Below, in pieces: positions 24,557 through 34,600 of a DNA stretch of 64,000 bases; the first letter of the stretch is position 1, and every line of letters starts with the position of its first letter. A model generated the notes under the pieces. It saw nothing but the letters and a program-made list of their open reading frames with translations, searched no databases and was not told the DNA's origin. The DNA lies in contig JBBQFQ010000014.1 in the NCBI GenBank assembly GCA_038322235.1, positions 1 to 64,000 of the forward strand, read 5' to 3'. The DNA is from SZAS-18 sp038322235 (GTDB lineage: Bacteria > Verrucomicrobiota > Verrucomicrobiia > Chthoniobacterales > SZAS-18). The position numbers and the translations under genes were made by a program.

Positions 24557-27500
24557 TCACTTCAACGAGAAGCCCACGCGCCAGAAGCGCTTTGGTCCCG
24601 CGGCGGCTGGCAGCACGACCTCGAACTGGCCGGGGAGCGTCTGATTGAAGGCATCGGGTGCGTTGCCGAACAAGGTCCCGCCGAGATCGGTGGAGATCTG
24701 GAGTTGGAAGTTGAACTTGTCCGCGTAGACCGCGGGCAGGTTGAACAGAATCTTGTTGATGCCCCCACCCATGGGAATGATCTTCGGCTGCGGGAGTGAG
24801 CTCAGCAAGCTGGAGAGACCCGCGTAGGAAGCGGGATTCAACGGATCTTTTCCGTCGAGGTAGATCTGCAAATACGACAACCCGGAGCCAGGCGGCGACG
24901 CAAACGGATCGATGCCCGTCTGGCCGAAGAAGAAGAGCTGCCAGTCATCCGGCAGCAGGCTGCCCCCGCCGCTGAAGGGCGTCGGCACCGGAATCGACAC
25001 GATCTGAACGGCGGGAACGCCGGCCACGTTCACGACTTCGAGGTTGGGGCCGCAGGCGCCCGACACGAGATCGGTGAAGGCGGTGACCTGGAGACGCGTC
25101 CCGGTGCCGACCATGAAGCTGTCCGGAAAGCGAAACGGCAGACCGTCAAAGCCAACCAGGTTCACGCTGCCGGATCCGCCGGGGAAGACATCGAGCACGG
25201 TGCAGGTGGACTGGAGGGTGTCGTTGCGGACGAGAAGATCGAAGACCGCCGAGGTCCGCGCGGTGACGCTCGCCAGCACCTTGTTCAGGCCGAGGATTGC
25301 GCTCGCATACTGCGGGTCGGTGAGGGCCGAATAGGGCGCGCCCGGGAGCGGCGAGACGGGCGGCTTGTTCCCGTAGCCCGCGGGCACGGCGCCGGTCGCG
25401 AGGAACTGGCGAAGCGCGCCCACCGGCGGATCGAAGGCGCCGCGCACTTCATTCGCGTAGCGCGAGCTGATCCGGTACACGTCCATGACGACCGCCCGCA
25501 GGTTGGCGATGTCGGGATCGGCGGAATTGCGCAGCGCATTCTGCACGGCCGGAAGGACACTCGCGATGCGATAGGAAATGACCGGCGGCGCGGCGACCTC
25601 GAGCGAGCGGAGCTGGGCCGCGGTGGGGTAGACGGCGCCCGAGGGAGCGGCATCGATCGCCCGCGCCGCCTCGCCCGCACGGAAGCGCGTGAGCGTGACG
25701 TAGTTCGGGTTCACCGCGGGTGGCGTGGTCGGATCCGGGGCCGGCGGCGCATAGGCGGCGGGAAGAACGCCGCGCTCGAGGAAGCGGAGGAGCAGCCAGC
25801 GCTCAAAGAGGAGCGCGGCCATGGAGTCGAGCGAATCCAGCGTCTGCGCGACGGTCGGGATCGGCGTGCCGTTGTAGAAGGCCGCGGCGCCCGCGAGCCA
25901 GGCATTTGCCTCCGTGAGATCGGAGCCGCCGGTGTAGGGCCGCACGTAGTAGCTGGGAGTGATCTGCGGCAGCGGATAGACCCCGACCATCTCGCGGCCC
26001 GTCGCACTCGGATAGTTCGCGGCCGGATAGGGCGCCGTCAGCGCGAAATTCGTCCGCGTCGTCACCACGGTGAACCCGCCATTCCCTTCGCCCGAGAGAC
26101 CGGAGAGACGCGCCGACGGCTCGGCGAACGGCGGATTCCAGATGCGCAGTCCGTCGTTGATGCCGGCCGGCGGAGTGGTGTCGTCCCCCTGCGTGAGCTG
26201 CGTGCCGCCCGCGTCGTAAGCGAGAATCTGGTTTCCCGAGGCCGACGAGCCATCGGGCAGCACCGTTCCGGCCAGCACGCTCGGAACCGTCGTGAGCGAG
26301 TAGCCGTTCAGCGACATCGGACGCACGAAGAGATTCAGCGCCGACGGCGTGAGCAGACGCGGATCGGAGACCAAGCCCGCGAGCAGCCGGTTGAGGAAGC
26401 TGCCTTGCTCGGTCGGATTCAAATTCGGCGGCGGCAGGAAGGGATTGTAGTGCAGCCCGAGTTTCACGTAGTCCGGCACGCCATCGCCCAGTGAGCTGAG
26501 CTGATCCGGCGCGACCGTGAACTTGAATGCCGCCGTCTTGATCGGAGAGCGTTTCGCCCCGACCTGGCCGTAGTATTCGACCGTGGTGTTCTTAAAGCGC
26601 AGGAGCGGACGGAATCCGGCGAACCAGGCCTCGTAACCGGGATCGCCCGGATTCGTCGTGGGCTGGACGCCCGGCGCGACGTACGGGATCCACGCGCCGC
26701 CAGTGTCGCGGAAATACACCGTCATGCCGGCGGGAGCGGTGAAGGAGAGCTGCACCGTGCGGGCGAAGAGGCCGCCATCGGGCGCGATAAACGGCTCGCC
26801 GATCGACGTGCCGTCCGCGCGGCTGATCCCGAAGATCGAGAGGAAAGGGCGGTATTGATTGAGCAACACGTTGGTCACGCCGGCTGGCGGAGCGCCGAGC
26901 GTGACCGAGGACGGTCCACCGAGTCCCTGATTCGTGCCGCGGTCGAGCTCGCCCGTGACGCTCACGGTGGCGGGCGGAATCGGGGGCGTACCGGAACTCC
27001 AGTCCCGGGCGTTGAGACGCGAGACGAGGGTAGCGGTGGGGGAGACGAAGGGTTCACCGCTGAAGAGCAGCACGTTGCCGGCGCCCGCCCGCTTGCCCGC
27101 GGCCGGAAAGGAGGTGCCGCCGACATCGCCGAACTTCCCGGCGCTCGCGTTCCATTTCAGGTACCGCGACGTCGTGGTGCGGCCATCCCCGGCGGCGCCC
27201 CGGAGGAGATGAAAGCCCTGGAACCCCGGCAGGGCGACGCCGCCGGTGAACTGCTCTCCGGCAGGCGCCGTGAGCGTATCGATGGCGGCGGAGAGCGTCG
27301 AGCCGTCGAAGTCGAAATAGGCCGCCGTGCTCCCATCCTTCGAGATCGCGAAGAGCTTCGGGTTTCCGTTCGTCGGGACGAGCAGCAGCTGCCCCACCGG
27401 AAACGGCAGCGTGAAACTCAGCGGGGCCGCGAGGGCAAAGGTGCCGGGAACGGGCTCCGAGACCACGCGGGACGCGAAGCCCGGATCACCCGCCGCCCAC

Positions 27501-28282
27501 GTGAGGGCGCAGGCGTAGGTCGCGCCCGCAAACGGCGCGATGAGATAGGCGGAGTTGGGCGGAAGTCCGGCCACCGTGAGACGGACCGGCGCCGTCGCCT
27601 CCGCGGGCGACAAGACCCGCAGCGTATCGCTGGCCGGGAGACGCTCCATGTAGGCGAACGTGCCGGCGAGGCTGGTCTTCACGGTCACGTTATTCGTCCG
27701 ATCGAAGTAGCCGGCCGAAACCTGTCGGTTCGCATTGAAGGCAAACGTGCCGGCCGGACTATTCACGAACTGATCGAAGCTGCCGGGGTTTGGCGCGGAG
27801 TTCAGCGCCGAGCCGGTCCAGAGGTCGTCCACGGCGATGGTGCCATTCAGATTCGAGACGGCCACCGACACGGGTCCGATGGGCGAGACGAAGATGGACT
27901 GCGGCACGATCGCGCCGCCGAGCGTGGGCGCGATCAGGTTGATCCGGTTCGCCTCCGGCGCGGTAACGACGAGAGCATCCCGCGTGGCGAGCAGGAGCCG
28001 GCCGGCACTCACGCCGGTGACATCGGCAATGCCCGAGGCCTTTGGCTCGTCCCACTGGAAAACGCCCGCGGCGGTCTGGTAACAGACGCGGACGGTGCCC
28101 GAGACTTTGTCCACGACGATGACGTCGGGGAAGCTGTTGCCGTCCACATCGGCGCGACCGGAGAATTCCACGGCCGTCTCGTTGAAGGTGACGGCCGGGA
28201 ATTGGGCGGACACCGAAGCGGCGACCGTGGCGAGGGCCGTGAGCCCGAGGGCGGCGGCGCGAAGAGAAGCGGCGGGATGCAT
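24557..28282 (-). CDS. Giant exported protein 3 of a three-gene operon
   Basis: The protein has 1241 residues with signal peptide MHPAASLRAAALGLTALATV. The mature N terminus has an FG-GAP/VCBS-like loop (GRADVDGNSFPDVIVVDKVSG) suggesting a beta-propeller start. Around residues 495-590 a chitobiase C-terminal-like segment (TVQLSFTAPAGMTVYFRDTGG) is seen. The C-terminal 150 residues follow a pattern shared with other exported proteins here: LPDDWQLFFFGQTGIDPF, SYLQIYLDGKDPLNP, then a beta-sandwich ending RFWRVGFSLK. No enzymatic motif was found. The ATG is 10 bp after the stop of the 1119-residue gene. Confidence 0.75.
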   Translation of the reverse strand: MHPAASLRAAALGLTALATVAASVSAQFPAVTFNETAVEFSGRADVDGNSFPDVIVVDKVSGTVRVCYQTAAGVFQWDEPKASGIADVTGVSAGRLLLATRDALVVTAPEANRINLIAPTLGGAIVPQSIFVSPIGPVSVAVSNLNGTIAVDDLWTGSALNSAPNPGSFDQFVNSPAGTFAFNANRQVSAGYFDRTNNVTVKTSLAGTFAYMERLPASDTLRVLSPAEATAPVRLTVAGLPPNSAYLIAPFAGATYACALTWAAGDPGFASRVVSEPVPGTFALAAPLSFTLPFPVGQLLLVPTNGNPKLFAISKDGSTAAYFDFDGSTLSAAIDTLTAPAGEQFTGGVALPGFQGFHLLRGAAGDGRTTTSRYLKWNASAGKFGDVGGTSFPAAGKRAGAGNVLLFSGEPFVSPTATLVSRLNARDWSSGTPPIPPATVSVTGELDRGTNQGLGGPSSVTLGAPPAGVTNVLLNQYRPFLSIFGISRADGTSIGEPFIAPDGGLFARTVQLSFTAPAGMTVYFRDTGGAWIPYVAPGVQPTTNPGDPGYEAWFAGFRPLLRFKNTTVEYYGQVGAKRSPIKTAAFKFTVAPDQLSSLGDGVPDYVKLGLHYNPFLPPPNLNPTEQGSFLNRLLAGLVSDPRLLTPSALNLFVRPMSLNGYSLTTVPSVLAGTVLPDGSSASGNQILAYDAGGTQLTQGDDTTPPAGINDGLRIWNPPFAEPSARLSGLSGEGNGGFTVVTTRTNFALTAPYPAANYPSATGREMVGVYPLPQITPSYYVRPYTGGSDLTEANAWLAGAAAFYNGTPIPTVAQTLDSLDSMAALLFERWLLLRFLERGVLPAAYAPPAPDPTTPPAVNPNYVTLTRFRAGEAARAIDAAPSGAVYPTAAQLRSLEVAAPPVISYRIASVLPAVQNALRNSADPDIANLRAVVMDVYRISSRYANEVRGAFDPPVGALRQFLATGAVPAGYGNKPPVSPLPGAPYSALTDPQYASAILGLNKVLASVTARTSAVFDLLVRNDTLQSTCTVLDVFPGGSGSVNLVGFDGLPFRFPDSFMVGTGTRLQVTAFTDLVSGACGPNLEVVNVAGVPAVQIVSIPVPTPFSGGGSLLPDDWQLFFFGQTGIDPFASPPGSGLSYLQIYLDGKDPLNPASYAGLSSLLSSLPQPKIIPMGGGINKILFNLPAVYADKFNFQLQISTDLGGTLFGNAPDAFNQTLPGQFEVVLPAAAGPKRFWRVGFSLK

Positions 28283-28291
28283 GGCGATGCC

Positions 28292-31200
28292 TTAGGGGAT
28301 GTCGATCGGAGCGAGCGGCAGCACGCGCGAGATTTCATGCGTGTCGGGATCGAGGAGGACGAGCAGGTAGAGGTAGCGCGCGCCGGAGAGCACCGGCGTC
28401 GTGTCCTTGAGGTAGAACTGATTGAGCCGCGTGCCCGCGAAGTTGATCGCATTCACGTAGATGAAGGGGTCGTAGATGCTGATGCCCGTGCCGCCACCGG
28501 GATACGCCTCGGTCGCGACGGAGATCGATTCGAGGAGCGGCGACACCTGGACGACATCTCCCGGGACGCTCGGGTAGTTCGCCAGCGGCTTGCCCGGCGG
28601 GTTCGGCGCGTCGGGAATCTGCGTGCGGTAGAGCACGCAGGGCAACGCGTTGCGGATCACGTCGGGATTCTTGAAGTCCGCCGTGAAGAGGAAAGTCTCC
28701 ACCGCCTGCGTGGTCTGGAGCTGGATGACCGTCCGACCCTGCGCGCTGAAACCGCGGGAATTGAGCGTCGCCTGGCCGAGAAGAACGCCGACGACCCCAT
28801 CGACCGGGAAATAGGTGGGGGTGAGCGGTCCGCTGAACTTCGTGACGTCACCCATCCCGGGCAGCGCGCGGGCGGGCCACGGCACATCCGGTCCCTGGAA
28901 GCCGGGCGGCGGCGTCCAAGTGTACGTTTCCACGTTGCTGAAGCCACCGTGATCGCCGCCTTCCGAGACGGCGCGAACCTTCACGCGGAGGGTTTGACCG
29001 ATCGACACCGGGACACTGACCGAGAAGATGGAACCGCTCCCGAAGAGCGGACCCACGCGCTCCGTGTTGAAGCGCTGATACGTGTAGTTCACGAGGAACT
29101 GGCCCGCCTTCTCCTGCGAGGTGCCAGCCGGATTCGCCGCATCTTGATTCAAGACGGGGCTCAGGGCGCTCGCGAGGGGATTCGGACTGCTGCTCACCCA
29201 GACTTCGAAATGATCGACGCCCACCGGCGGACAGAACCACTGGATGTCCGCCGTCGGGGCGGCCGCGGCCCCCGTGCTCGCGATGGGCGCGAGCATCGGT
29301 TTCGCCAGCGCCGCGCTGCCCTTGATCAGGAAACAGCCGAGCGGCGTCATCGGGCTCGGATTGCCGTCGATGTCGAAGATTTGGAGGAACAGACAAACCT
29401 GCGACGTCGCGGCCGGAATCACATCGAACAAGACCTGGAGCAGCTGACCCGGGGTGAAGTTTTGCGAGTCTTCCTTCGCGAGCGTCTGCGGTCCGTTGTC
29501 GAGCCGGTAGTAGAGCTTGTATTGGCGGGTCCCAGCCGGCGGGAAGAAGTCGATGACGATGCCGTTGCCGTTCGGCGGGACGACGCCGCTTCCCGGATTC
29601 GGCGGGGTGTGCGTGGTGCAGCGGGGAGCGCCGCCGGTCACGCTCGTCAGCGGGACCCGGGTATACGCGATCGACAGGGTCCAAGTGCCCCGGCTGATCG
29701 ACAGGGCGGGCGGGACCGAGATCGAGATCTGGGCGTAGGAGGAGACATCGCCGTTCGACGCCAAGGCGCGAGCGCGCACCACGGCCGGCGACGCCACCGC
29801 ACCGGGAGGCGTGGTCCATCTGAAGGTGGTGGAAGTGTCACCCGGAGCAAAATGGAAGCGGCCCAGCGGCGTCCAGGTCGCGCCGGACTGCAGCTCGAAA
29901 TCGACCGCTTCGAGATTTTCCTCCCCCGCGGGACGTGTGGCGATGAGCTCGATGTAGCGCTGGTTCGGATCGAGCGTGTTATCGATGACGCGCGTCGCCT
30001 GGCCCGCCGTGATGCCCGGGACCGGACAAAGAATGCTCACCGTGGGCGTGGGCGCCGCCGGACCCACGCGATTGCGGAGGGTCCCGTAAGCGGACGGACT
30101 GTTCGCGGAGATGTTCCCACCGAAAGGCGGGATGTCGCAGAACGGCCCGCCCGGCGGCGCGTCGAAGGCACCGTTGTCGACGGAACGCACCGTGTACCAA
30201 TAGGTGCGGTTCAGGTCAGCCGGGGTGGCCGGCGAACCGACGCCGGTATCGTCATAGGAGAAGGTCGCCTGACCGGCCACATGGGGAATGGGACCAGCGA
30301 CGAGATTCGCCAGCGGATCGCGACTGACCGGGAGCGGCGGATTTCCCGTCGGCGCGAGCGGACCATCTGGCGCGGACCAGCGATAGACCAGATACCCGGT
30401 GGTCTTTTTCGCGCCGCTGTTGTCGTTCGCCTTCCAGGTGAGGCGGAGGAACTGCTTCGAGGCACCGCCGTTGTAGCCATATTCGTTGGTGACTTTCAGG
30501 CCGGCTGGAACATCGGGCATCACGCGATCGCAGAACGTGGCGAGCAATCCGGCCGAGGCCGCGCCGACATTGTCGCGGCCGAGCGCGTCGCGGGACGTCA
30601 CGAAGTAATAGTATTGATCGCCGTTCTTCGGCGTCACCGCGGTGGTCGGATATCCCGGCATGCGGGAGACGTCGTCGACGAAGAATTGGTCACCGGGCAC
30701 GGTGGTGAGGACCTCGGCAGCGCTGAACACTTTGGCGGGCGAGATCGCCGCGCGATTCACGCGGCCGACATTCGAACCGGGCACTCCTGCCATTCCCGCC
30801 AGGATCGAGGCCGCAGGCGCCGAGTTCTGCCAGCCATTCGCCACGGCGGTGGAGCGCTTCACGCGAAACAGATTGAACCCCTGCGTGAGCGGGCGCAAAC
30901 GGCGCAAGGCGTCCGGCGTGTCCCACACGAGCTTGACGTTCAGATTGTTGAAGCCCTGCTGCGTCGAGTCCGGCACCTGGTGCACCATCGTGGGAACGGG
31001 GAGGGCGACCGGCGCGGCATTGTCGAGCGTGACGCGGCCGATGACGGCCACATCCGTCTTGGTGGACGGCTGGTATTCGCGCACTTCGAACGTCACCGGA
31101 CCCGAGGCGGGAATCTTGGCGGAGAAGGCCTGGCCGATCGCGAGGGCGATTGACGGATGGTAGCGCGAAGCGAGCACGAGCGATTGCAACTGCCGCGGGT

Positions 31201-31651
31201 CCGCCGTGACGCCGCGGAGCACCGCGGAGACCTTGGCGGCAAGCCGCTGCCCCGGGGGCAGAGCCGAGAGCGTGGGCATGAGATTCTGGAACAAGCCGGT
31301 GATCGTCTGGTCGAGCGCGACGGGATCCTCGCCCAGCGCGAGGGTGGCGCGATCGATCACGGCGGAGACCGCGCTGGGGTCGGTCTGGAGATTCACGATG
31401 CCGACGCGCGCGAAGGGAGCCGCCGAAGTGGCGTCGCCCGCCTTCTGCCAGACCGAGTAGGAGCGGGCGTTCAGCAGCTCCATGGAGTCGGTCTGCCAGA
31501 AGAGATAGGCCCACGTCTGGCCGGCGGCGGTCGTGGTGAGGCCACCCACCGTTACCGTCTCGGTGACGGGCGGCGTGGTTTGGGCGCGGAGCCCGCCGAG
31601 GCAGAGCAGGGAGGCCGCGCCGAGCGCGAAGTAACGAAGGACAGATTTCAT
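28292..31651 (-). CDS. Giant exported protein 2, fibronectin-III-like repeats
   Basis: The protein has 1119 residues with a signal peptide (MKSVLRYFALGAASLLCLGGLRAQ). At least five fibronectin-type-III-like beta-sandwich units are seen from residue 220 on, for example NNLNVKLVWDTPDALRRL, QFLRLTWKANDNSGAKKTTG followed by YLVYRWS, RTYWYTVRSVDNG, and VDHFEVWVSSSPNPL. It appears to be a structural or adhesive surface protein. No catalytic motif, LPXTG or PEP-CTERM tail is present. It lies between the two other giants with gaps of 21 and 9 bp, so a common mRNA is nearly certain. Confidence 0.75.
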   Translation of the reverse strand: MKSVLRYFALGAASLLCLGGLRAQTTPPVTETVTVGGLTTTAAGQTWAYLFWQTDSMELLNARSYSVWQKAGDATSAAPFARVGIVNLQTDPSAVSAVIDRATLALGEDPVALDQTITGLFQNLMPTLSALPPGQRLAAKVSAVLRGVTADPRQLQSLVLASRYHPSIALAIGQAFSAKIPASGPVTFEVREYQPSTKTDVAVIGRVTLDNAAPVALPVPTMVHQVPDSTQQGFNNLNVKLVWDTPDALRRLRPLTQGFNLFRVKRSTAVANGWQNSAPAASILAGMAGVPGSNVGRVNRAAISPAKVFSAAEVLTTVPGDQFFVDDVSRMPGYPTTAVTPKNGDQYYYFVTSRDALGRDNVGAASAGLLATFCDRVMPDVPAGLKVTNEYGYNGGASKQFLRLTWKANDNSGAKKTTGYLVYRWSAPDGPLAPTGNPPLPVSRDPLANLVAGPIPHVAGQATFSYDDTGVGSPATPADLNRTYWYTVRSVDNGAFDAPPGGPFCDIPPFGGNISANSPSAYGTLRNRVGPAAPTPTVSILCPVPGITAGQATRVIDNTLDPNQRYIELIATRPAGEENLEAVDFELQSGATWTPLGRFHFAPGDTSTTFRWTTPPGAVASPAVVRARALASNGDVSSYAQISISVPPALSISRGTWTLSIAYTRVPLTSVTGGAPRCTTHTPPNPGSGVVPPNGNGIVIDFFPPAGTRQYKLYYRLDNGPQTLAKEDSQNFTPGQLLQVLFDVIPAATSQVCLFLQIFDIDGNPSPMTPLGCFLIKGSAALAKPMLAPIASTGAAAAPTADIQWFCPPVGVDHFEVWVSSSPNPLASALSPVLNQDAANPAGTSQEKAGQFLVNYTYQRFNTERVGPLFGSGSIFSVSVPVSIGQTLRVKVRAVSEGGDHGGFSNVETYTWTPPPGFQGPDVPWPARALPGMGDVTKFSGPLTPTYFPVDGVVGVLLGQATLNSRGFSAQGRTVIQLQTTQAVETFLFTADFKNPDVIRNALPCVLYRTQIPDAPNPPGKPLANYPSVPGDVVQVSPLLESISVATEAYPGGGTGISIYDPFIYVNAINFAGTRLNQFYLKDTTPVLSGARYLYLLVLLDPDTHEISRVLPLAPIDIP

Positions 31652-31672
31652 GGGAAAGAAATGAGGAGCCGC

Positions 31673-34600
31673 TTACTTGGCGTCGCCGGAGCCAGCGAGG
31701 GAGCCGTCGGATTGCACGGTGGTGCCGATTTCCACGTCCTTGCAGACCTTGATGCCGATGATGCTGGCGCAGAACTCGCCCTTGCCGGCGACCTTCGTCT
31801 TCCCGCCCACCTTGCCACCGATGAGATCCACGCGGCCGGAGATCCCGAGGATACAGGCCACGTGGCCATCGACCCCGAGCGCCATCCGAGCGCCGTAGGT
31901 CGGTCCCTCGGAGAAGACGAAGAAGCCGACGCCCGCATCGGCCGTCACTTCAAAGAAGCAGGTCGCGGGAATGCCCAGCAGTACCTCCGAGACCGGGATG
32001 TGGACCTCTCCGTAGACGTAGATGCCCGAGAAGGTGGGATTCGGATCGCCGAGCACCTTGGCCGCGAACGAATCCCAGAGGGCGATCGGCTGGATCGTGC
32101 AGGTCCGGCCGAAGAAGACGCCGCCCGTCGCGCCGTAGCTGCCCATCTGCAGGCCGAGCGCGGCGCTGAAGTAGTTCTCGGTCTTCCCGAAGGCCACGCC
32201 CACGGCGAGCTTGGTGATCTTGAAGGCCTCGAACGAGATGGGACCCTGAACCATCGCGATGCCGCCGGCCATGCCTACGGGATGGACGCTGCCTTGGCCA
32301 TTGCCCTGGGTGATGAAGCTGAACTTCGCGTCGAGATCCACCTTTACGCCCGGCGTGAGGAAGTCGATCGCCACGTTCTTCGCGCCGATGATGACCTCTG
32401 TCAGCGTGTCGCTCCCGAGCCCCTGGGCGCACCCCGGCGGCGTATCCTTGGAGGTGTATTGATTGATCTCGAGATAGGCCTCGATGTGGGTGGGATCGGG
32501 CACCTTGAACTCGAATTTTCCGTCGAGTCGCAGCTTCCGCAGCGCGTCACCGTTGAAGGTGGCGTAGCCCTGGATCGAGCCGGATCCGAGATACGACGCG
32601 AATTCGCCGAGCACGCCGTTGATCGCATCGTCCACCTCCGAAAGCAGGCCGGAGACGGTCTTCTTGATCAGCTTGTTCACCTCGGCAAAGACCGAGTCGA
32701 GCCCCTGACGGATCGAGACTTCGACGTCCTGCAGGCGCTGCTTGATCGCGCTCTGAATCTTCGCGAGCAGCTTCGTGCCGAAGAAGCGGTCGTAGATCGC
32801 GTTCTCGATCTTCATCCGCACTTCCGCCTTCGTGTAGGCGAGGAAATTCTTCCCCGGGACCCCGACCTGGAAGACGTTGAGATACCCGCTGATCTCTGTG
32901 TTCACCGCGGCAGAAAGCGCGTCGAGCTCGGCAATCTGGGCATTCACGATCGCGGAGAGCTCGTTCGCGAGATCCCCGCCCGAATTTACCGCGGACTGGA
33001 CCTGCACCAGAACGCCGCGGAGCTGCACGAGCGCGGCCCGGAGATCGGCGAGGGTGGGCTGCGCGTCCTTGAGGAGCGGATCGATGATGTCGCCGATCTT
33101 TTGATCGATCCCGGCGCCGCCGACGAGCGAGCCGAGCGTGCCACCGATCTGCTGGCTGAGCGTCTTGATCAGCTCGCGAGCGAGATTGCGGGCGATCGGG
33201 AGATTGCCGTTTCCGTCCGGGGCGAGGAACTGGTTGTCGATCAGATCGAGCGCGTTCTTCGTATCGTCGACGAACTGGGTGATCTGCTTAAACTGGTTCG
33301 TGACGTTGTTCACGCCATTGAGCACCGCCGACACCTGATTCCGCAGAGCGCTGTTCGGTCCGAAGAGCGGGTTCAGCTTGTTGCTAATCGTGACCGGGTT
33401 CCACTGGTTGTTGACCCAGAGCGTGTTGAGGTCGGTATAGAGCTGGTCGCTCAGCGGGGAGATCACCGGATCGAGGGCCGTCGTGACGTAGTCGCGCAGC
33501 TGATCGTTGAGCATTTTTCCGAGCGATTGCAGACCGTCGTCGACCCCCTGGAAGATCACGCCGCAGCCGGCGTCCGTGGCGGCCTTGAAGACACCGGTCG
33601 CGTCATCGAGCTGGTTCACCACGAAGTTCGCGAGATTGATCTTCGGCACGCCGGAGTAGGAGGCTCCGAACGTGAGCTCGGCGCGCTCGGCGCTGAGATA
33701 CGGCAGGCGGTGGTCGATCTTCAGGATCACGAGCTGCTGCGCGAGCTCCGCCGCCGCTGGGGTATTCTGGCTCTTGCTCGCATCGAGCGACGCGAAGGAC
33801 CGCGTGGCCGAAGTCCACTGGAGCTTGTATTGCAGGACGATGCCGCCGCCGAGCCAGCTCTGGCGCGCGATCGTCATGTACTTCGGATCGGTGTTGTAGA
33901 TCGTGCGCGACTCGCCCGATCCTCCCGCGGAGACCGGATACGGCAGGCCGCGATTCCAGGCATCGTGATACGTCGCCGTGTCGAAATAGCTCGTGGTCGA
34001 ACCACCGGTATCCCACGTGCCGTTTGCGAGATTGATGACCGACGTCTGCCAGTTGCTCGGCTGCGTGGGATCGGCCGGCGGGCGGTTCGGCGAGGTCTGC
34101 AGGTGAATCTGCGGCGACTCGAAGAAAGAGACCTTGAGACGGCCACCGAAGTTCCAGAAGCCGTTCGGCACCCCGGCTGGATTGTGCGTCCAGTTCGGCG
34201 CCGTGCCCGTGACGTTCAGATACGCATCGACCACCGGCGAGAAGAAGTAATCCTCAAATCCACCTTGGGTGGTCTTCCGCTTCGGGCCCTGGAATTTCAC
34301 CTGCTTCGGCACCTTGAAGCGCGAGTCCAGGCCGATGAGACCGCCGCCCTTGGAATCGGAGAAGTTCTTGTTGATCAGGTTCCCGTTGCTGAGGAATCCG
34401 ACCGTGCCCGAGAGCGTATCGACGATGTGCGAGGAGTAGCTGAGCAGGCCCAGCGTGAGATACCCCTCGGAGACGCTGCAAGAGTCCGGCTGCAGGAACT
34501 GCATCGCCAGGATGTCGATCGGCGCCTGCCAGTAATTGAGCACCTGCGGCGGCGTCGAGTTGGCGATCTTCGCCTTATCGAGCCCGCCGTTGCAGAAGAA

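Noticed and set aside
26855..31153. Long plus-strand open frame opposite the giant genes
   Set aside because: A 1432-codon frame without stops exists, but its translation is Arg/Gly/Glu-rich low-complexity sequence and it lies opposite a well-formed gene with signal peptide; it results from GC-rich codon usage.
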